This document shows, piece by piece, positions 45,927 to 56,273 of a stretch of DNA of 64,000 nt (the stretch's first letter is position 1; every line of letters starts with the position of its first letter). Source of the DNA: Achromobacter sp. AONIH1 (GTDB taxonomy: Bacteria; Pseudomonadota; Gammaproteobacteria; Burkholderiales; Burkholderiaceae_B). The stretch is taken from assembly GCF_002902905.1 (NCBI RefSeq), contig NZ_CP026124.1, forward strand, positions 1,922,001 through 1,986,000. The letters are read 5' to 3'. The notes beneath the pieces are model-generated. The model was not told where the DNA came from. It did no database searches and saw nothing but the letters and a program-made list of their open reading frames with translations. The translations under genes and the position numbers were made by a program.

Positions 45927-46910
45927 TCAGAATTGAGGCAGGGATGCCGGATCGTGGCGCCGCAGGATGTTCTTGGCGTCCTCGAAATCGGGCAGGATCT
46001 GGCCCACTTCGCGCCAGAAGTCCTGGCTGTGGTTCATTTCGCGCAGGTGGGCCAGCTCGTGCGCGATCACGTAGTCGATGATGGCCGGCGCGAAGTGGAT
46101 CAGGCGCCAGTTCAGCATGATGTTGCCGTCGCTGGTGCACGAGCCCCAGCGGGTCGCGGCGGAAGACAGCCGCCAGCGGCGGATCTTCAGGCCGCTGATC
46201 TGCAGGAAATGCGCCAGGCGCGCGCCGAACCAGGCGCCGGCGCGCTGTTGCAGCCAGGCCTGGGCGGCGTCGCGGATGCGGCCCTGGTCGGCGTTGGCGG
46301 GCAGGGCCAGCCACAGCGTGTCGCCGTCCCGCGGGGCGTCGGCGTCGCCCGAGAGCGCAGCCTGGCGGCTGTCGCCGCCCACGCCGATGACGATGCGCCG
46401 GCCCAGATAAGGCAGCTCGCCGCCGGCCTGCCAGCGCGTGTGCGCCATGGCCAGCTGCCGCTTGCGGGCGTGCCATTCGCGCAGCTTGTTCAGGATCCAG
46501 CGGGCTTTCTCGCGCACCGCGTCGTCGATCTGGCCCAGCGTGACCCAGTTGGGCGCGGTGACGCGCAGGCCGTCGTCGGTGATGACGAAGCCGATGCTGC
46601 GGCGGCGCGAACGCAGCAGCACGAAGCCGATGGGCTGTTCGTCGGTGTTCACCTCGCGCCAGCGGGCGCCGGGCGGCAGCGGGTCGGGGCAGGGCGTCGG
46701 CACGCGGGCCGAGGCATTCGGGGACAGCGTCAGCAGCGGTTCGCCCGAGTGGGCGGGGGACGGATCCGGCAGACGCGCCGGGGACGGCGCGTCAGGCGCG
46801 GGGCGCGGTCCGGGCGTCGCGCGCGGCGCGGCGTCCGCCGGCGGCACGCCTTCCGGCGCGCCGGTTTCCCGCGAGTCGAACAGGAGTTCGAGCTGAGCGC
46901 TGCTAGACAT
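45927..46910 (-). CDS. YgjP-like metallopeptidase (DUF45/M48-related)
   Basis: A 327-residue protein with the YgjP domain: RRSIGFVITDDGLRVTAPNW, RWRLSSAATRWGSCTSDGNIMLNWRLI, then the zinc motif VIAHELAHLREMNHSQDFW. This gluzincin-like family is predicted to be a protease, but its substrates are not known. An N-terminal extension of about 80 residues is Pro/Ala-rich and probably disordered. The gene overlaps plsC by eight bases and is followed by phnW after 20 bases. Confidence 0.9.
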   Translation of the reverse strand: MSSSAQLELLFDSRETGAPEGVPPADAAPRATPGPRPAPDAPSPARLPDPSPAHSGEPLLTLSPNASARVPTPCPDPLPPGARWREVNTDEQPIGFVLLRSRRRSIGFVITDDGLRVTAPNWVTLGQIDDAVREKARWILNKLREWHARKRQLAMAHTRWQAGGELPYLGRRIVIGVGGDSRQAALSGDADAPRDGDTLWLALPANADQGRIRDAAQAWLQQRAGAWFGARLAHFLQISGLKIRRWRLSSAATRWGSCTSDGNIMLNWRLIHFAPAIIDYVIAHELAHLREMNHSQDFWREVGQILPDFEDAKNILRRHDPASLPQF

Positions 46911-47625
46911 ACCTTTCAGGGTTGAGACGCCGCATTTCCCCTTCGATCCAGTCCTGGACCTTCTGGTTCAGTTCCTCGGGGGGGAGTCCCTGAGATTCTA
47001 TCGCGGGTCCGATGGACAGCGTAACCAGTCCCGGGCGCTTCACGAAGGCGTTGCGTCGCCAGCATTCGCCTGCGTTGTGCGCCACTGGGATGACCTTGGC
47101 GCCGGTGCGCGAGGCCAGCAGCGCGCCGCCCATCTTGAACCGGCCGGCCTGGCCCGGGGGCACGCGCGTGCCTTCCGGAAAGAGCAGGGGCCAGCGGCCC
47201 TCGTCCATGCGCTTGCGACCCTGGGCGACGACCTGCTCGAAGGCGTCGCGGCCCTTGCTGCGGTCGATGGCGATCATGCGCAGCAGCGCCAGGCCCCAGC
47301 CGAAGAACGGCACCATGTGCAGTTCCTTCTTGTAGACGAAGCAGACTTCGCGCGGCATGTAGGCGGGAAAGAACAGCGTTTCCCACGCGGACTGGTGCTT
47401 GGACAGGATCACGGCCGGGCCGTCGGGCAGGTTTTCCCAGCCCTTCACCTGCCAGCGGATGCCGCAGATCACGCGCGCGCCCCAGATCGCCAGGCGCGGC
47501 CAGCCCACGGTGAGCTTGTAGCGCAGGTGCAGCGGCAGCGGCGCCCACAGGACGCAGGCGAAGGCGTAGGGAATGACCGTGACGATCAGGAAAATGGCGT
47601 AAAGCAGCGAACGGAGCCGGGCCAT
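46903..47625 (-). CDS. plsC: 1-Acyl-sn-glycerol-3-phosphate acyltransferase PlsC
   Basis: A 240-residue membrane-bound enzyme that adds the second acyl chain in phosphatidic acid synthesis. An N-terminal hydrophobic helix (LLYAIFLIVTVIPYAFACVLW) is followed by the catalytic block ILSKHQSAWETLFF, which has Glu in place of the usual Asp of HX4D, and by LLFPEGTRVPPGQAGRFKMGG (motif III) and VIPVAHNAGE (motif IV). The HX4E form is, as far as I know, common in betaproteobacterial PlsC. Four bases separate it from gmhB. Confidence 0.93.
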   Translation of the reverse strand: MARLRSLLYAIFLIVTVIPYAFACVLWAPLPLHLRYKLTVGWPRLAIWGARVICGIRWQVKGWENLPDGPAVILSKHQSAWETLFFPAYMPREVCFVYKKELHMVPFFGWGLALLRMIAIDRSKGRDAFEQVVAQGRKRMDEGRWPLLFPEGTRVPPGQAGRFKMGGALLASRTGAKVIPVAHNAGECWRRNAFVKRPGLVTLSIGPAIESQGLPPEELNQKVQDWIEGEMRRLNPERYV

Positions 47626-47629
47626 CGGG

Positions 47630-48175
47630 TCAGGCCTCTTTGTCTTGCAACAGCAGGTCGACCACGGCCGACAGGTCGTCGCAGATGCGCGTGCCGGGCG
47701 GCAGGCCGCCCTTGGCCTGCGTCTTCGCGCCGTTGCCGGTCAGCACCAGCCAGGGCGCGCAGCCGGCGGCCGACGAGGCCTGCAGGTCGCGCAGCGAATC
47801 GCCCACCGCCGGCACGTCGTTCAGGTCGGCGTCGTAGCGCGCGCCGATCTGCTCGAACATGCCGGGCAGCGGCTTGCGGCAGACGCAGTTGTCGTCCGGC
47901 CCGTGCGGGCACAGGAAGACGGCGTCGATGCTGCCGCCGGCGGCGGCCAGCTCGCGCCGCATCTTGGCGTGGATGGCGTTGAGCGTGTCCATGTCGAACA
48001 GGCCGCGCGCCAGTCCCGACTGGTTGGTGGCAACCACCACCTTCCAGCCGGCCTGGGTCAGCCGGGCGATGGCCTGCAGGCTGCCGGGCAGGGCGATCCA
48101 TTCGTCGGGACTTTTGACGAAGGCGTCGCTGTCCTGATTGATGACGCCGTCGCGGTCGAGGATGATCAGTTTCAC
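47630..48175 (-). CDS. gmhB: D-glycero-beta-D-manno-heptose-1,7-bisphosphate 7-phosphatase
   Basis: A 181-residue HAD phosphatase in the pathway to ADP-heptose for the LPS inner core. It starts KLIILDRDGVINQDSDAFVKS (catalytic DRD), has VATNQSGLARG, and the zinc-binding loop CPHGPDDNCVCRKP that marks GmhB; VGDSLRDLQA follows. The GTG start overlaps the glyS stop by four bases (GTGA), so translation is coupled to glyS. Confidence 0.95.
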   Translation of the reverse strand: MKLIILDRDGVINQDSDAFVKSPDEWIALPGSLQAIARLTQAGWKVVVATNQSGLARGLFDMDTLNAIHAKMRRELAAAGGSIDAVFLCPHGPDDNCVCRKPLPGMFEQIGARYDADLNDVPAVGDSLRDLQASSAAGCAPWLVLTGNGAKTQAKGGLPPGTRICDDLSAVVDLLLQDKEA

Positions 48176-50310
48176 TGTGCCAGCCTGGAAATGTCGGCGA
48201 CCTGGTTCATCAGGCCATGCAGCTGGCCCAGCAGGGCCAGCCGGTTGGCGCGCACGGCCGGGTCCTCGGCCATGACCATGACGTCGGCGAAGAAGGCGTC
48301 CACCGGCTCGCGCGCCTGGGCCAGCGTGCGCAGGCTGGCGGCGAAGTCGCCGGTCGCGAACTGCGCCTCGGCCTGCGGGCGCAGCGTCGCGACCGAGGCG
48401 GCCAGCGCCTTTTCGGCGGGCTCGACCAGCGCGGCGTCGTTCACCTGGCCGATCTCGCCCTCGGCCTTCTTGAGCAGGTTGCCGATGCGCTTGTTGGCGG
48501 CGGCCAGGCTGGCGGCTTCGGGCATTTGCGCGAAGGCGGCCACGGCGCGCACGCGCTCGCCCACCTGATGCAGCGGCGGCGTCAGCGCGATCACGGCTTC
48601 GACCGCGTTGCGGTCGGAATCGGCGATCAGCTGGTTGCGGTAGCGTTCGTAAATGAAGGCGCGCACCTCGGCCAGCGTGTCGGCGGGGATCTTGCCGGCA
48701 GGGAAGGTGCCAGCGGCCAGGTCGAGCAGATCGTCCAGCGACAGCGGGCCGTCCTGGTTGATCTTCAGCCAGCCGCCGGCGGCCAGCTGCTCGAAGGCGC
48801 TGATCAGGCCCAGCGCGGCGCGGCGCAGGCCGAAGGGATCGCGCTCGCCGGTGGGCGCCAGGCCGATGGCCCAGATGCCGACCAGGGTTTCGGCGCGTTC
48901 GGCGATGAACAGCGTGGCGGCGGTCAGCGTGTCGGCGTTGACCGGGGCGTCGCAGCGGTTGCGGTACTGGGTGCGCAGCGCCTCGACCACGCTGGCCGGT
49001 TCGCCGTCGCCGGCCGCGTAGTACGCGCCCATGATGCCTTGCAGCTCGGGGAACTCGCCCACCATGTTCGAGCCCAGGTCGGCCTTGGCCAGCAGGGCGG
49101 CGCGGTCGGCGGCCGAGACGTCGCCGCCCAGCTGCTGCGCCACGCCCCGGGCGATGGCGCGCACGCGCTCGACGCGTTCGAGCTGGGTGCCCAGCTTGTT
49201 GTGGTAGACGATAGCGCCCAGCTGCTCGACGCGCGCGGCCAGCGGCGTCTTGCGGTCGGTGTTGAAGAAGAACTGCGCGTCGGCCAGGCGCGGGCGCACC
49301 ACGCGCTGGTTGCCTTCGACGATGTTCACCGGATTGGCCGTGTGCATGTTGCTCACGATCAGGAAGCGGTGCGTCAGGCGGCCGCTCGCCGGGTCGAACA
49401 GCGGGAAGTACTTCTGGTTCAGGCGCATCGTCAGGATCAGGCATTCCTGCGGCACTTGCAGGAATTGTTCCTCGAACTCGCCCACGTAGACGGTGGGATG
49501 CTCGACCAGCGCGGTGACTTCGTCCAGCAGCGCGGCGACTTCCGGATCGTCGCCCAGCGTGGCGGACAGGCGGCCGGCGTGGTCCAGCAACTGGCGCTCG
49601 ATATCGGCGCGGCGGCCCTCGAACGAGGCCATGACGCGGCCCTTGTCGGCCAGCGTGGCGGCATAGGCGTCGGCGTCGGGTATCGCCACCGGGCCATTGC
49701 TCATGAAGCGGTGGCCCAGCGTTTCGCGGCCGGCGGCCAGGCCCAGCGCGGTCACGGGCACCACGTCGGCGCCGTGCAGCGCGATCAGGCCGTGGGCCGG
49801 ACGCACGAACTTGACGGTGGTCACGCCGTCGGCCAGCTGGTAGCGCATGACCTTGGGAATGGGCAGGCCGTCGATGGCGGCGGCGATGCCTTCCTGCAGG
49901 CCCGTGGCCAGCGCGGCGCCGGGGGCGGTGCCGCGGGCGACCAGGTAGTCCTGCTTGCCGTCGGATTCGCGTTCCAGCGTGGCCAGGTCGATGTTTTCCA
50001 GGCCCTTGGCGGCCAGCTTCTTTTGCAGCGCGGGCGTGGCCTGGCCGTCTTCGGTCAGGCCGATCTTCACCGGCATCAGCTTTTCGGCGTAGGCCTGGTC
50101 AGGGGCCTGGGCCAGCACGGCCGACAGGCGCACCGCCAGGCGGCGCGGCGTGGCATAGGCCTCTGTCGTGCAGCCATCGGCCAGCAGGCCATGGCGCGCC
50201 AGCGTGGCGCGCACGCCTTCGGCGTAAGCCTGGCCCAGCTTCTGCAGGGCCTTGGGCGGGAGTTCTTCGGTCAGCAGCTCGACCAGCAGGGGGCGGATGT
50301 TCGTCGTCAT
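48172..50310 (-). CDS. glyS: Glycyl-tRNA synthetase beta subunit
   Basis: A 712-residue subunit of the alpha2beta2 glycyl-tRNA synthetase; the beta chain binds tRNA. It starts PLLVELLTEELPPKAL, the typical GlyS N terminus, has FVRPAHGLIALHG and NQKYFPLFD, an HD-like middle part and a C-terminal anticodon-binding domain (ERYRNQLIADSDRNAVEAV). The length is normal. It begins directly after the glyQ stop and overlaps gmhB. Confidence 0.97.
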   Translation of the reverse strand: MTTNIRPLLVELLTEELPPKALQKLGQAYAEGVRATLARHGLLADGCTTEAYATPRRLAVRLSAVLAQAPDQAYAEKLMPVKIGLTEDGQATPALQKKLAAKGLENIDLATLERESDGKQDYLVARGTAPGAALATGLQEGIAAAIDGLPIPKVMRYQLADGVTTVKFVRPAHGLIALHGADVVPVTALGLAAGRETLGHRFMSNGPVAIPDADAYAATLADKGRVMASFEGRRADIERQLLDHAGRLSATLGDDPEVAALLDEVTALVEHPTVYVGEFEEQFLQVPQECLILTMRLNQKYFPLFDPASGRLTHRFLIVSNMHTANPVNIVEGNQRVVRPRLADAQFFFNTDRKTPLAARVEQLGAIVYHNKLGTQLERVERVRAIARGVAQQLGGDVSAADRAALLAKADLGSNMVGEFPELQGIMGAYYAAGDGEPASVVEALRTQYRNRCDAPVNADTLTAATLFIAERAETLVGIWAIGLAPTGERDPFGLRRAALGLISAFEQLAAGGWLKINQDGPLSLDDLLDLAAGTFPAGKIPADTLAEVRAFIYERYRNQLIADSDRNAVEAVIALTPPLHQVGERVRAVAAFAQMPEAASLAAANKRIGNLLKKAEGEIGQVNDAALVEPAEKALAASVATLRPQAEAQFATGDFAASLRTLAQAREPVDAFFADVMVMAEDPAVRANRLALLGQLHGLMNQVADISRLAQ

Positions 50311-51222
<912 letters not shown>

Positions 51223-51496
51223 AGGATTCTAGGAAATCGGCCGCGGGGCAGGGCCTGCCCATGGCGTGGCAAACCGGGCATTTTAACTGGCCCCGGGGCA
51301 GGGCCGGGCGCGTGGGCGGGAATGGGGCCGGATCAGGCGCCGCCCGCTGGCCGCCGGGGCCGGCGCGCGCCTGGCGGACACCCCGGCCGGGTACGCCTGC
51401 GCCGGCAAACCAATGGTCGTATGATTCCGGCTTGTACCCAAGTCTTATATAAAACTGGAACTCGATTCCGGCAGACCCGAAAAAAGGAGTTGTCCC

Positions 51497-52264
51497 ATGT
51501 CCGACCTGATCACGGTGGAAGTCACCGACGGCATCCAGATCATCACGATCAACCGTCCCGAGGCCAAGAACGCCATCAACCTGGAAACGGCGCAGGCCAT
51601 GGCGGCGGCGCTGGATCAGCTCGATAGCCGCGACGACGTGCGCATCGGCATCCTGACGGGCGGCGGCGGCACCTTCTCGTCGGGCATGGACCTCAAGGCT
51701 TTCGCCAAGTCCGGCCAGCGTCCCTACGTCGAGGGCCGCGGCTTCGCCGGCCTGACCGAGCGCCCTCCCAAGAAGCCGCTGATCGCGGCCGTGGAAGGCT
51801 ACGCCCTGGCTGGCGGCTGCGAAATGGCGCTGGCGTCCGACCTGATCGTGGCCGCCAGCAACGCCAAGTTCGGCCTGCCCGAGGTCAAGCGCGGCCTGGT
51901 GGCCGGCGCCGGCGGCATGCTGCGCCTGCCGCGCCGCCTGCCGTACCACATCGCCATGGAAGTGATCCTGACCGGCGATATGCTGCCCGCCGAGCGCGCC
52001 CATGCCTTCGGACTGGTCAACCGCCTGACCGAGCCGGGCGGCGCCCTGGCCGGCGCGCTGGAGCTGGCCCGCGCCATCGTCGAGAACGGCCCGCTGTCGG
52101 TGCAGACCGCCAAGAGCATCGTGGCTCAATCGGGCGACTGGTCGCAGGACGAGATGTTCGACCGCCAGCGTCCGCTGACCGCGCACATTTTCACCTCGGC
52201 CGACGCCAAGGAAGGCGCCACCGCCTTCGCCGAGAAGCGCAAGCCGGTTTGGCAAGGTAAATAG
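51497..52264 (+). CDS. Enoyl-CoA hydratase/isomerase (crotonase family)
   Basis: A 255-residue crotonase-fold enzyme. The oxyanion-hole motifs are FSSGMDLKAF and VEGYALAGGCEMALASD; the two glutamates used by enoyl-CoA hydratases appear at GGCEM and FGLPEVKRG, so hydratase activity is expected. AAAAAAGGAG precedes the ATG. The substrate chain length is not known; it lies alone between glyQ and fumarase. A terminator-like repeat element follows. Confidence 0.92.
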   Translation: MSDLITVEVTDGIQIITINRPEAKNAINLETAQAMAAALDQLDSRDDVRIGILTGGGGTFSSGMDLKAFAKSGQRPYVEGRGFAGLTERPPKKPLIAAVEGYALAGGCEMALASDLIVAASNAKFGLPEVKRGLVAGAGGMLRLPRRLPYHIAMEVILTGDMLPAERAHAFGLVNRLTEPGGALAGALELARAIVENGPLSVQTAKSIVAQSGDWSQDEMFDRQRPLTAHIFTSADAKEGATAFAEKRKPVWQGK

Positions 52265-52266
52265 GA

Positions 52267-52345
52267 CATGCCCCCACGCCGCACTCGCTACGCGAGCTTG
52301 CTGCCCCCCGAGGGGGCTTTTTGCCTCGGGGCGGCCCAGCGGCAA
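52267..52345 (+). repeat. Terminator-bearing intergenic element of a type common in Burkholderiales
   Basis: Contains CTCGC-TAC-GCGAG (52284-52296), then GCCCCC-CGA-GGGGGC (52303-52317) followed by five Ts, then GCCTCGGGGC. From memory, similar blocks ending in GCCCCCCGAGGGGGC recur between genes in many Burkholderiales. As placed it is an intrinsic terminator for the crotonase gene. Confidence 0.65.
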
Positions 52346-52424
52346 AAATAGTGCTTTCCCCTTTCCGTGCAGCCGGTCGCCCCGGCCGCGTTTTCACGTT
52401 TTCCCTCTAGACAGCAAATTCGCC

Positions 52425-53948
52425 ATGTCCGTCATCATCAAGGAAGAAGACCTGGTCCAGTCGATCGCCGACGGGATCCAGTTCATCAGCTACTACCATC
52501 CGGTGGACTACATCCGCCACCTGGCCCGCGCCTACGAGCGCGAGGAAAGCCCCGCCGCGCGCGACGCGATGGCGCAGATCCTGACCAACTCGCGCATGTG
52601 CGCCGAAGGCAAGCGTCCGCTGTGCCAGGACACCGGCATCGTCAACGTGTTCCTGAAGGTCGGCATGGACGTGCGCTTCGACACCAAGCGCAGCCTGCAG
52701 GAACTCTGTGACGAAGGCGTGCGCCGCGGCTACCTGAACCCGGACAATCCGCTGCGCGCTTCGGTGCTGGACGATCCGCTGTTCGCCCGCAAGAACACCC
52801 GCGACAACACGCCCTGTATCCTGCACGTCGACCTGGTCCCCGGTGACAAGGTCGACGTGCAGATCGCGTCCAAGGGCGGCGGTTCCGAGAACAAGACCAA
52901 GTTCGTCATGCTCAACCCCAGCGACTCGCTGGTGGACTGGGTGCTCAAGACCGTGCCGACCATGGGCGCGGGCTGGTGCCCGCCCGGCATGCTGGGCATC
53001 GGCGTCGGCGGCACCGCTGAAAAAGCCATGCTGATGGCCAAGCAGTCGTTGATGGAAGACATCGACATGTACGAACTGCTGGCGCGCGGCCCGCAGAACA
53101 AGCTGGAAGAGCTGCGCATCGAGCTGTACGAAAAGGTCAACGCGCTGGGCATCGGCGCCCAGGGCCTGGGCGGCCTGACCACGGTGCTGGACGTCAAGAT
53201 CAACACCTTCCCGACCCACGCGGCTTCGAAGCCCGTGGCCATGATCCCGAACTGCGCCGCCACCCGTCACGCCCACTTCGTGCTGGATGGCTCGGGCCCG
53301 GCGCGCCTGGATCCGCCCTCGCTGTCCGAGTGGCCGGAAGTGCACTGGGCGCCGGACTACAACAAGTCCAAGCAGGTGGACCTGAACACGCTGACCAAGG
53401 AAGAAGTCGCCAGCTGGAAGCCGGGCCAGACCCTGCTGCTGTCGGGCAAGATGCTCACCGGCCGCGACGCCGCGCACAAGCGCATCCAGGACATGCTGGC
53501 CAAGGGCGAGCAACTGCCGGTGGACTTCACCAACCGCGTCATCTACTACGTGGGCCCGGTCGATCCGGTGCGCGACGAAGTGGTCGGCCCGGCCGGTCCC
53601 ACCACCGCCACCCGCATGGACAAGTTCACCGAGATGATGCTGGCGCAGACCGGCCTGATCTCCATGATCGGCAAGTCCGAGCGCGGCCCGGTCGCCATCG
53701 AGGCGATCCGCAAGCACGGCTCGGCCTATCTCATGGCGGTGGGCGGCGCGGCCTACCTGGTGTCCAAGGCGATCCGCGAAGCCCGCGTGCTGGCCTTCGA
53801 GGACCTGGGCATGGAAGCCATCTACGAGTTCGATGTGAAGGACATGCCGGTGACCGTGGCGGTGGACGCCCAGGGCATTTCGGTCCACAACACCGGACCG
53901 AAGGAATGGCAGGCCAGGATCGGCAAGATCCCGGTCGCTGTGGCCTGA
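52425..53948 (+). CDS. Class I (iron-sulphur) fumarate hydratase
   Basis: A 507-residue [4Fe-4S] fumarase of the FumA/FumB type, in which the alpha and beta parts are fused, converting fumarate to malate. RPLCQDTGIVNVF carries a cluster Cys; other candidate ligands lie in GWCPPG and PNCAATRH; IGVGGTAEKAML and, in the C-terminal beta part, LLSGKMLTGRDAAHKR and VGPAGPTTATRMDKF are typical. The length fits FumA. No strong ribosome site precedes the ATG. Oxygen- and iron-sensitive by family. A terminator follows. Confidence 0.95.
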   Translation: MSVIIKEEDLVQSIADGIQFISYYHPVDYIRHLARAYEREESPAARDAMAQILTNSRMCAEGKRPLCQDTGIVNVFLKVGMDVRFDTKRSLQELCDEGVRRGYLNPDNPLRASVLDDPLFARKNTRDNTPCILHVDLVPGDKVDVQIASKGGGSENKTKFVMLNPSDSLVDWVLKTVPTMGAGWCPPGMLGIGVGGTAEKAMLMAKQSLMEDIDMYELLARGPQNKLEELRIELYEKVNALGIGAQGLGGLTTVLDVKINTFPTHAASKPVAMIPNCAATRHAHFVLDGSGPARLDPPSLSEWPEVHWAPDYNKSKQVDLNTLTKEEVASWKPGQTLLLSGKMLTGRDAAHKRIQDMLAKGEQLPVDFTNRVIYYVGPVDPVRDEVVGPAGPTTATRMDKFTEMMLAQTGLISMIGKSERGPVAIEAIRKHGSAYLMAVGGAAYLVSKAIREARVLAFEDLGMEAIYEFDVKDMPVTVAVDAQGISVHNTGPKEWQARIGKIPVAVA

Positions 53949-53998
53949 TCCTTCCTGATCCCGCACGGCCCGGCATCCGGGGCCGTGTGCGTTACCCG

Positions 53999-54033
53999 AT
54001 CCCCGCATGGCGTCATGCCGCGCGGGGATTTTT
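53999..54033 (+). terminator. Terminator after the fumarase gene
   Basis: ATCCCCGC (53999-54006) pairs with GCGGGGAT (54022-54029), followed by a run of Ts. An earlier GCACGGCCC/GGGCCGTG hairpin lies at 53962-53988. Confidence 0.75.
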
Positions 54034-54124
54034 CATTCATGGATTGCGTCGCGCGCGAATCGTGAGTCGCGCGCGAGCCGCCCATCATGCGACGCCGGCA
54101 TCCTCGCTCCGCAGCGTCGCTTGG

Positions 54125-55408
54125 TCAGCGCGAGGCCAGCGCCTGCTTGAAGGCCGCGATCTCATCCACGGACTTGCCCAGCACCTCGCGCAGCACTTCC
54201 TCGGTGTGCTGGCCCAGCAGCGGCGGCGCGCGGCGGTAGGCCACCGGCGTGTCGGAGAAGCGCAGCGGGCTGGCGGTGACCGCCGCGACGCCGCCCGCCG
54301 GATGCGGCAGGTCGCGGCGCAGCTGCCGAGCCACCGCCTGCGGATGCGCGAAGGCCTGGGCGATGTCGTTGATCGGACCGCAAGGCACGCCCGCCGCTTC
54401 CAGCTTGTCGATCCAGTCGTCGCGCCGGCCCTGCAGCATGATGGCCGACAGCAGCCCGACCAGCTCGTCCCGGTTGCGGATGCGCAGGCGGTTGGTGGCA
54501 AAGCGCGGATCGTCGCCCAGTTCCGGCGCGCCGATGGCGGCGCAGTAGGCGCGGTACTGCGATTCGTTGCCGGTGGCCACGATCAGATGGCCGTCGCGGG
54601 CGGCGAACACCTGGTAGGGCACCACGTTCTGGTGCGCGTTGCCCGCGCGCCTGGGCGCGACGCCGCTGTGGAAATAGTTGGAGTTCTGGTTGGCCAGCAG
54701 CGCCACGTGGCTGTCCAGCAGCGCGATATCCAGATGCTGGCCCAGGCCGCTGCGCTGGCGCTCCTGCAGCGCGGCCAGGATCGCCACGGTGGCGTACATG
54801 CCGGTGACGATGTCGGTGACGGCCACGCCGGCCTTCTGCGGTCCGCCGCCGGGCAGGTCGTCGCGCTCGCCGGTGATGCTCATCAGTCCGCCCAGCCCCT
54901 GGATCATGAAGTCGTAGCCGGGCCTCGCGGCGTAGGGACCGTCCTGGCCGAAGCCGGTGATCGAGCAATAGATGAGGCGCGGATTCAGCGCCTTCAGGCT
55001 GGCGTAGTCCAGCCCGTACTTGGCCAGACCGCCCACCTTGAAGTTCTCGACCAGGATGTCGCTGGCCGTGGCCAGCTCGCGGATCAGCGCGGCGCCCGCG
55101 GGCGTTGCCATGTCCGCCTCGACCGAGCGCTTGTTGCGGTTGGCGCTCAGGTAATAGGCCGATTCCTCGGTGTCGCGGCCCTGGCCGTCCTTCAGGAAGG
55201 GCGGTCCCCAGGCGCGCGTGTCGTCGCCGGAGGCTGGGCGCTCGATCTTGATCACGTCCGCGCCCAGGTCGGCAAGGTTCTGGGTGCACCAGGGGCCGGC
55301 CAGGATGCGCGACAGGTCCAGCACGCGGATGCCGTCCAGCGGCGCGCGGCGTGCGGCCTGGCCGTCGGCGGATGCGTCGTGTGTTTCAGAATCCATGCGC
55401 CGGCTCAT
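54125..55408 (-). CDS. CaiB/BaiF family (class III) CoA-transferase
   Basis: A 427-residue enzyme that moves CoA between carboxylic acids. It begins LDGIRVLDLSRILAGPWCTQNLADLGADVIKIERP, has ENFKVGGLAKYGLDY, and the catalytic Asp is expected in GPYAARPGYDFMIQGLGGLMSITG. The start is the ATG that overlaps the stop of the MaoC gene by four bases (ATGA); a start four codons on is possible. It is the last gene of the SDR-MaoC-CaiB operon and would charge the substrate acid with CoA, or recycle CoA from a product. Confidence 0.93.
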   Translation of the reverse strand: MSRRMDSETHDASADGQAARRAPLDGIRVLDLSRILAGPWCTQNLADLGADVIKIERPASGDDTRAWGPPFLKDGQGRDTEESAYYLSANRNKRSVEADMATPAGAALIRELATASDILVENFKVGGLAKYGLDYASLKALNPRLIYCSITGFGQDGPYAARPGYDFMIQGLGGLMSITGERDDLPGGGPQKAGVAVTDIVTGMYATVAILAALQERQRSGLGQHLDIALLDSHVALLANQNSNYFHSGVAPRRAGNAHQNVVPYQVFAARDGHLIVATGNESQYRAYCAAIGAPELGDDPRFATNRLRIRNRDELVGLLSAIMLQGRRDDWIDKLEAAGVPCGPINDIAQAFAHPQAVARQLRRDLPHPAGGVAAVTASPLRFSDTPVAYRRAPPLLGQHTEEVLREVLGKSVDEIAAFKQALASR

Positions 55409-56265
55409 GCGCGCACCTCGGCGGTGCCATTGCTCATGACCACGACGCCGCGTTCCAGCGCGCGCGCCAGGAAGCGGACCTGGCCGTCGGGCAGGCGCCA
55501 GATGTCGCATTGCAGCGTCTCGCCGGGATAGACCGGCGCCGAGAAGCGCGCGTTCAGGCTGGCCAGGCGCGAGGCGTCGTAGCCGCAGCAGGCGCGGACG
55601 ATGGCGTGCGCGGCGACGCCGTAAGTGCAGAGCCCGTGCAGGATTGGGCGCGGATAACCCGCACGCCGCGCCACCTCGGGATCGGCGTGCAGCGGATTGC
55701 GGTCCGCGTTGAGCCGGTAGAGCAGCGCCGCCTGCGGCGCGATGCGCAGTTCGCAGCGGAGGTCCGGCACGCCTTGCGGCGTGGCGGGCAGGGGAGCGGG
55801 GCCGTCGTCGCCGCCGCCGAAGCCGCCGTCGCCCCGGCAGAAGGTGGTCTGCGTCAGCGTGGCCAGGCAGGCGCCGGCCTCGTCGTGCAGCGTGCGCTCG
55901 GTGATCACCAGCGCGCCCTTGTCCGCGCCCTTGTCGACCACATGCGTGTTGCGGCTGCGGCCGATGATCACGCCGGAGGCCGGCAGCGGCGCGTGCATGG
56001 CCAGGCGCTGCTCGCCGTGCACGACCTTGATCCAGTCGATGCCGGTGCGCGGGTCGCGGACCCAGAAGCCGGGATAGCCCAGCACCACGCTCATGGTGGG
56101 AAAGGCCAGCAAGTCGCGCTCGTACACATAGCGCAGCTGGCGTTCGTCCTCGGGGTCCTGGCCCAGGCCGATGCCCAGGGCATACAACATGGCGTCCTTC
56201 TCGTCATAGCGCTGGCGCACCTCGTCGAAGCGCCAGTCCTTCACGGTTGCGTAGTCCAGCGGCAT
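55405..56265 (-). CDS. MaoC-like enoyl-CoA hydratase (hydratase 2 type)
   Basis: A 286-residue double hot-dog protein. The N-terminal half (DYATVKDWRFDEVRQRYDEKDAMLYALGIGLG) is the start seen in MFE-2-type hydratase 2 proteins; the C-terminal half carries the active-site motif NADRNPLHADPEVARRAGYPRPILHGL with the Asp and His used in (R)-specific hydration. GAGAG precedes the ATG. It lies eight bases after the SDR gene, so hydration and the following oxidation of an acyl-CoA are probably catalysed by operon neighbours. Confidence 0.93.
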   Translation of the reverse strand: MPLDYATVKDWRFDEVRQRYDEKDAMLYALGIGLGQDPEDERQLRYVYERDLLAFPTMSVVLGYPGFWVRDPRTGIDWIKVVHGEQRLAMHAPLPASGVIIGRSRNTHVVDKGADKGALVITERTLHDEAGACLATLTQTTFCRGDGGFGGGDDGPAPLPATPQGVPDLRCELRIAPQAALLYRLNADRNPLHADPEVARRAGYPRPILHGLCTYGVAAHAIVRACCGYDASRLASLNARFSAPVYPGETLQCDIWRLPDGQVRFLARALERGVVVMSNGTAEVRA

Positions 56266-56273
56266 GGCGTCTC

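Noticed and set aside
45907..46476. A longer N terminus for the phnW product
   Set aside because: The extra residues are the shadow of the YgjP gene; GGAG stands before the internal ATG that starts the family domain.
46903..47625. PlsC motif HX4E instead of HX4D as a broken active site
   Set aside because: From general knowledge this Glu form is frequent in betaproteobacterial PlsC, and all other motifs are intact.
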